A stretch of 64,000 bases of DNA from positions 65,699,155 to 65,763,154 of the forward strand of contig JBAIZL010000005.1 of assembly GCA_036971475.1 (NCBI GenBank). Reading direction: 5' to 3'. This document shows positions 62,318-64,000 of this stretch, piece after piece (position 1 is the first letter of the stretch; each line of letters starts with the position of its first letter). A program made the translations under genes and the position numbers. The notes beneath the pieces were generated by a model, which saw nothing but the letters and a program-made list of their open reading frames with translations, was not told the DNA's origin and searched no databases. Source of the DNA: Prosapia bicincta. Taxonomy: Eukaryota; Arthropoda; Insecta; Hemiptera; Cercopidae.

Positions 62318-62704
62318 CTAGAACAAAAATATTCTTTTTTTGTAATTATTCAGGAAAACGTTTCAACTAAAATAATTTTAAAAATGCCAAATATCTACAT
62401 CATAATATATTTAGGTACTGCTTTATGTAACAAAACCACAAAACCAAAGTGTAAAATACTCCACAAATGATATTAACCTTTAACTGAATTTTTGCAAAAC
62501 AAGTGGAGTAATAAAACAATTATGGCAACTAGTGTTACATATTGAATAAAAAAACTACACAAACAATTACATCAAAAGCATAAATCTAAACAAATTTTAA
62601 TGGTAAGTAATTAAATAATTTCGGTTCACACTTATGAAAATATTCAAAAGCTTACACATAGCAAAATATATTACATGAACGTATGAATATTTATTACTCA
62701 TACT
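62318..62704. other. Intron sequence, nothing recognised
   Basis: AT-rich; a preceding dynein exon is expected upstream but none could be identified here. Confidence 0.5.
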
Positions 62705-62816
62705 ATTACACTATTGCTATTACTTGCGACCAGACTTTTTGTTAACTAAAGGTTGTTTCGGGTAAACAACCTTTAGTTAAAAAAAGTCTGGTCACAAGTA
62801 ATAGCAAAAGTGTAAT
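62705..62816. repeat. 54-bp inverted repeat with 4-base loop
   Basis: The arms attacactattgctattact and complement differ at only a few positions; loop cggg. No ORF. May be a small hairpin element or a joined pair of terminal repeats. Confidence 0.9.
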
Positions 62817-63480
62817 AAGTAACAGCCAGCTCGTCATGAACAGCAACAAGATTTCGATACTCATACTATGCTTTAAAAAATCAGATCTATTACGCAGTCA
62901 ATTATTAAAGATATCTATTAAAAACCATAAGAGTCAGGGAGATAACTAACAAGATAATCTTTAAAAATTCCAGAAGTATGAATGCATTTAATTAAACTAT
63001 TGAAGTAGCTATCTGCTACTAAGGTATTACAATACAATCTTAAGCAATCTGTATATCAATCATTGGAAGTTCTTATTTTATTTTATTATTTTTTTTTGTA
63101 GCCAATTACAAACAGTTTGTTTATACCCATATGTTAAAAACACGCATTTTTTTTCAAAACAGCTTTGTAGAAGAGCAGAGAATTAGCATAATTTTTTTTA
63201 TCACAGCTGGTGATTTATCAGAATTTTTAAAAAAATTTCAATAACCAAACAATAAACCAATAACATTCATGACCAAGAATTTAAACTTTTAAATAGTTTA
63301 AGCAATTTAAGGACTAAGAAATAATTGCTTAATTTATCAAGATAGGAATTTGGGCTGTATATCATCTTATAATCTTAGAATAAATCATCAGAATTCGATC
63401 AATTAATTATCAATATTATTAAATTAACAAACTCTCCACAATTAACTTATTTATTATAAATACACTTCAATAAATTTCCT
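62817..63480. other. Intron sequence, nothing recognised
   Basis: AT-rich; no feature assigned. Confidence 0.55.
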
Positions 63481-64000
63481 TGGTGTAGTATTATAACGTC
63501 GTCTACATAAGACAATGCCAACAGCTCCAAACAAATATAAACAAAATACACAAAAATATCCAGTTCACTGCAGAGTTTGAAAACAAAAAAAAAACATTGA
63601 ATTTCTTAGACATGACCATAACAAAAAATCAAAACAAACACGAATTCAACATATACCGCAAGCCAACTAAGACAGACACACTAATACACAATACACCGAA
63701 CCACCCAATACAACATAAACACACAGCATTCAAACATTTACTACACAGACTAAACAAAATACCTATGTCCACAACTAACTACACAGAGCAACTAAACACA
63801 ATCAAATATTTAGCTCACAAAAATGGATATGACAATTATTTAATAGACAAACTAGACAGAAAAATACTCAACAAGAACAGTAACAAAAACACAAACAACA
63901 AAACACGAAAACAAACAAATTCATCACCCTCCCATACATAAACAAACTCACAAATAAAATAGCACACCAATTCAAAAAAGCAGGATACAATGTAGCTTAC
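63480..64000 (+). mobile_element. Penelope-like reverse transcriptase, 3' half, running off the window
   Basis: Plus strand: the region near 63,490-63,520 corresponds to the YVDD block but is broken; then TLNFLDMTITKNQNKHEFNI, YRKPTKTDTLIHNTPNHPIQ, HKHTAFKHLLHRLNKIPM and LNTIKYLAHKNGYDNYLIDK, open from 63,597 to 63,941. Better preserved than the copy at 27 kb and closest in sequence to the minus-strand copy at 24.7-25.1 kb. Confidence 0.88.

Noticed and set aside
59734..59958. Cysteine-valine repeat frame
   Set aside because: Direct translation of the (GT)n microsatellite.
60393..60725. True hammerhead ribozyme
   Set aside because: GAAAC..GTC is present, but no CTGANGA-like core precedes a stem II directly before GAAA.

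Overview
The window is eukaryotic nuclear DNA, AT-rich and almost entirely intronic. The codon-level content suggests an arthropod, most likely an insect: several mariner families, piggyBac, Penelope-like elements, a DUF4817-type transposon and a long axonemal dynein gene. The species cannot be named from the sequence.

One host gene spans the window on the minus strand (about 62.3 kb down to 4.2 kb): the N-terminal tail of an axonemal outer-arm dynein heavy chain of the DNAH5/DNAH8 class (the clade that includes Drosophila kl-3). I could place 21 exons with GT/AG borders. Their codon phases agree from end to end (about 1,370 codons), and their order follows the DNAH5 tail from near the N terminus to the stretch around LFGMDVKEYPIL. 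Both gene ends lie outside the part I can read: the first exon(s) and the whole linker, motor and C-terminal part are missing. A 22nd, optional exon candidate lies at 33.0-33.1 kb.

The introns are a catalogue of mobile DNA. From low to high coordinate they hold: Penelope-type terminal repeats with hammerhead-like ribozymes (1.7-3.0 kb); a DDE_3/DUF4817 transposon (5.0-6.3 kb); a Penelope 3' fragment (6.5-6.95 kb); a mariner (9.8-11.0 kb); a CACTA-like transposon with an intact 565-codon ORF, matching terminal inverted repeats and a 3-bp target duplication (12.8-15.1 kb); a decayed Penelope (16.5-18.5 kb); two nearly full-length mariners and a mariner scrap (19.8-24.5 kb); an inverted Penelope copy (24.6-25.2 kb); a Penelope with RT and GIY-YIG domains (27.2-28.75 kb); a Tc1-like scrap (31.2 kb); a piggyBac-type deletion derivative (34.4-35.4 kb); a piggyBac pseudogene split by a hAT-like element (37.3-38.9 kb); a possible MITE (40.4-41.5 kb); a mariner (42.0-43.3 kb); a DUF4817 deletion derivative (43.4-44.1 kb); another piggyBac derivative (49.3-50.3 kb); a Helitron/Pif1 helicase remnant with a 47-bp minisatellite (51.2-52.2 kb); two non-LTR RNase H ends (52.5-53.6 and 57.7-58.4 kb); Penelope pieces at 54.6, 55.9 and 63.5 kb; and a piggyBac 5' end (61.5-62.1 kb).

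The most notable signals are hammerhead-ribozyme-like folds in the Penelope terminal repeats, including a subfamily whose core carries U3/A8 instead of C3/G8, and the CACTA-like element, which gives a probable transposon identity to a widespread uncharacterised arthropod protein.
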